NCBI GenBank assembly: GCA_039814575.1
Contig: JBCCAY010000018.1
Span: forward strand, 8,452-72,451
Direction of reading: 5' to 3'
Source of the DNA: MED-G105 sp039814575
Lineage (GTDB): Bacteria; Pseudomonadota; Alphaproteobacteria; Caulobacterales; Parvularculaceae
Length of the DNA: 64,000 nucleotides
In this document: positions 62,038 to 64,000 of the stretch, one piece after another
Layout: each line of letters opens with the position of its first letter
Numbering within the stretch: position 1 is the first letter of the stretch
Position numbers and translations under genes: made by a program
The notes under the pieces: generated by a model
Told to the model about the DNA's origin: nothing
What the model saw: the letters and a program-made list of their open reading frames with translations, nothing else
The model's database searches: none

Positions 62038-63579
62038 ATGCGTCAGAATTTTACTAGCGCCATTAAACAAATAGGCGGCTTAATTTTCGCGTTTTTAGTG
62101 TCTTTCTTTAGCGTGCCGTCGATCGCCCATGCCGATACGCTATGCGCCGGCGTTGATCCTGAAAATCTCGGCGTACCGCGCGCATTCGACCTTTCCCGCT
62201 ATGATGACAAATGTCGATCAGGCCTTGGTGGTGATAGACGGATTTTCGCCGACTTCGATATTGCTGGTGACGGGAGCGTGGAGAATATCCGCATCGATCA
62301 GGATGCGATGGTGTGTTTGGCGGATTATTTGCGTTTAACGCTTGACGACTGGACTTATGAATGTGTTTCAGAGCCGATAAAAAACGCGCGCTATGCGTTT
62401 TACTTCAGCCGTTTCTCACGCCCTCAAGCGTTTCAAGTCCCGTCGTGGGCGAAGGCCGCCATCGCGGATCGGAACGGCGCGACGTTTCCACGTGTGATGA
62501 CACGTGTACCGCCTAGTTATCCTGCCGAGTGCCTGTCTAGCGCCTTTTTACGTGAGACCGTAACCGTTGAGTTCGATGTTGATCCTTCCGGGGTGGTCAG
62601 CGGCGTTCGAGTGATAGAGTCGACGAACCCTTGTTTCGAAAAGACGGCGATCGGCTCGGTTCAGCAATGGACCTATTCCAAAACGGATCTTGGACGGCGG
62701 AATGTTCGAACCCAAATCGCTTTTGATCTCGACGGCGCTCCGGTGCGTCGTCGCCATAAGGGTGAAGCGCAGTGTTGGATCTTCAATCCAAAAAAGCTGT
62801 CCTTGGACGAGGTTAAGAAAGATCCTAGCCGTGCTGCGTCTTGTTCGCCGCCGCCCTATCCCGGCGAATGCGTGCGATCGCTCAAAGGGTCCGGTTGGCC
62901 GACCAGGGGAGAGGGCGACGTCGCGCTTCAATTCGATATTGCGCCAACGGGTAATGTTGACAATGTAACGGTGATTGAAGCGACCAATGATTGCTTTGGA
63001 TTAGCCGCTGAAATCGCCCTGTCGAAAATTCAATATACGCCGACAGAAGAGGGTTTTGACGGTTATATCGCTTACATAAGATATGACGTCAGTAAACTGA
63101 CGAAAGAGGAGAGAGCCGAGGTCGAGGCGCGTGAAGCGGCCCTGCGTGAGAGGCGCCGGCGCGGCGCGGCACAAAAAGACGGCGCCTATTGCAGCGTCGA
63201 TGATCAATTGATGGAGCAGCCGGCTATCGAAGGGGCCGTTCGCAAGCCTGTATTTTTGCGGGGGTGTCGACCCGTACTGGATGCATCGTGCGGGGCGCGC
63301 GAAAGCGATCGAGCTGTGAAGCGTATTGATAGCGGCTCTACGTCTGAACTGTCGACTGACTCCTCGGCGCGTTCGCGCGATGTCGATCTTGTATTCGATG
63401 TCTCTCCGAGCGGTAAGGTGGTTTATGCCCGCGCCGGCGAACGCGCGTCGGTCGATAAGTTTGATAGCTGTATCTGGAGCGCTGCGTTCAATAGTCTGAA
63501 GACATGGCGTTTTGAAGCGTCTGATACGCTTTTTCTCCATCTGAAAACGACGATCGAGGTTCCCGAAATCCAAGAATAG
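62038..63579 (+). CDS. Large secreted protein with repeated TonB-C-like domains
   Basis: A 513-residue exported protein (signal peptide to about residue 32, IAHA-DT). At least three and probably four TonB-C-like blocks are visible: about 60-110, 155-215 (YPAECL, VEFDVDPSGVVSGVRVIESTNPCF), 270-345 (YPGECV, LQFDIAPTGNVDNVTVIEATNDCF) and 415-513 (LVFDVSPSGKVVYARAGE). An Arg/Glu-rich helix (EERAEVEAREAALRERRRRG) links the third and fourth. Each block holds a Cys pair. No membrane anchor or Pro-rich TonB spacer is present, so energy transduction is unlikely; protein binding in the periplasm is a guess. Confidence 0.8.
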   Translation: MRQNFTSAIKQIGGLIFAFLVSFFSVPSIAHADTLCAGVDPENLGVPRAFDLSRYDDKCRSGLGGDRRIFADFDIAGDGSVENIRIDQDAMVCLADYLRLTLDDWTYECVSEPIKNARYAFYFSRFSRPQAFQVPSWAKAAIADRNGATFPRVMTRVPPSYPAECLSSAFLRETVTVEFDVDPSGVVSGVRVIESTNPCFEKTAIGSVQQWTYSKTDLGRRNVRTQIAFDLDGAPVRRRHKGEAQCWIFNPKKLSLDEVKKDPSRAASCSPPPYPGECVRSLKGSGWPTRGEGDVALQFDIAPTGNVDNVTVIEATNDCFGLAAEIALSKIQYTPTEEGFDGYIAYIRYDVSKLTKEERAEVEAREAALRERRRRGAAQKDGAYCSVDDQLMEQPAIEGAVRKPVFLRGCRPVLDASCGARESDRAVKRIDSGSTSELSTDSSARSRDVDLVFDVSPSGKVVYARAGERASVDKFDSCIWSAAFNSLKTWRFEASDTLFLHLKTTIEVPEIQE

Positions 63580-63693
63580 CGGACTGTTAGTTTCGTTACT
63601 GCGTTCAGGCGTCAGAAGGGCCAAGAAAACGCCGAAAATTGTCTTTGGAGCGATTAATCGGTAGCCTTTGCGCTGCATTAGGGGAGAGAAGAC

Positions 63694-63954
63694 ATGCGAT
63701 TTTTAACGGTCATATTTTTGTTTGTGATTGCGGCGGCTTTGTCGGTGCAGGCGTATTTGGGTTGGACGGAGGATAGCGACGACATGTCGACGACCCGCCA
63801 GGATCAAATTGAGTGGCAGCGAATTAGTGCGTGTGAACGTGTTATCGTGACCCTTAAAGATAGGGGCTGTCCCAGATGTTTGACACATCTAGGATGGCGG
63901 AATGCGGCTAAAGCATTCAAAACTCACGCATATTCAAACGAACAAGTTGCTTGA
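63694..63954 (+). CDS. Small secreted protein, C-terminal half possibly unrelated
   Basis: An 86-residue frame with a convincing signal peptide (MRFLTVIFLFVIAAALSVQA) and GGGGAG before the ATG. After the SACERVIV segment the frame runs into AT-richer DNA at about 63862, where it contains GCPRC and ends NEQVA. Base composition changes there, and the nucleotide motifs at 63864-63890 look like the edge of an inserted element. The original protein may therefore be truncated and fused by chance to foreign sequence. Function unknown. Confidence 0.5.
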   Translation: MRFLTVIFLFVIAAALSVQAYLGWTEDSDDMSTTRQDQIEWQRISACERVIVTLKDRGCPRCLTHLGWRNAAKAFKTHAYSNEQVA

Positions 63955-64000
63955 ACACTTCGTTGCCGGAACGCCTGCTCGAACGGCGTGTTTACTCGTC

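Noticed and set aside
1..64000. CRISPR arrays or prophage
   Set aside because: The tandem repeats found are 12-17 bp without unique spacers, no cas genes occur, and no phage structural or integrase genes were seen, including next to the tRNA-Asp.

Overview
The window is a stretch of alphaproteobacterial chromosome of moderately high GC. The FnrN-controlled cbb3 oxidase cluster (ccoNOQP-ccoGHIS), the CrbS/CrbR acetate-signalling pair, the DcaP-type porin, DUF4212 with its sodium symporter, and a CrtD/CrtY carotenoid locus fit a marine Hyphomonadaceae/Parvularculaceae-like bacterium. That placement is inferred from gene content; no rRNA or marker phylogeny is possible here. There is one tRNA (Asp), no rRNA, no CRISPR array and no complete insertion sequence.

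Layout. 1-696: 3' part of a histidine kinase. 726-5335 (minus): a vitamin B12 uptake operon, cobalamin riboswitch > btuB > btuF > btuC > btuD. Riboswitch and receptor look intact, but btuF has an in-frame amber codon, btuD has lost the core of its ATPase domain, and btuC stops 14 codons before an ancestral ATGA junction with btuD. 5410-6748: DUF454 protein and OmpW. 6849-17707: microaerobic respiration block with hemN, fnrN, the cbb3 oxidase and its assembly genes, plus three FNR boxes. The short ccoQ and ccoS genes are annotated here. 17801-20202: MFS exporter and DUF2189 protein. 20619-31534: acetate module of DUF4212/ActP-type symporter, CrbS, CrbR, Acs and a DcaP-like porin, with similar palindromes upstream of the symporter and of acs. 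31774-34595: sodB and feoAB. 34831-37035: three signalling genes (soluble histidine kinase, LuxR-type regulator, lone receiver).

37180-44346: pirin, then a carotenoid locus (CrtD-like desaturase, membrane protein, cytochrome P450, ATP-grasp enzyme, lycopene cyclase), ended by a long inverted repeat. 44511-46769: a four-gene minus-strand operon with a ferric-reductase/Rieske fusion, two tiny membrane proteins and a cysteine-rich protein of unknown function, the best candidate in the window for an undescribed redox system. 47069-48526: trxB-msrA. 48775-56759: alpha/beta hydrolase, glycine-zipper lipoprotein, GT-C glycosyltransferase, LysR regulator, tRNA-Asp and two GT2 glycosyltransferases. 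57015-60306: nuoABCD, with two small unannotated-type ORFs embedded through overlapping stop/start codons. The nuo order then breaks into two secreted TonB-C-like proteins around an SDR that lacks its catalytic tyrosine. 63694 to the end is a small secreted ORF.

Two themes run across the window. First, redox and oxygen adaptation: FnrN would switch on the high-affinity oxidase and oxygen-independent haem synthesis, while FeoAB, SodB, MsrA/TrxB and the Rieske operon handle iron and oxidative damage. Second, short degenerate tandem repeats of 12-17 bp recur at gene ends and linkers, including a 15-bp array inside btuF, which suggests a lineage prone to local duplication.
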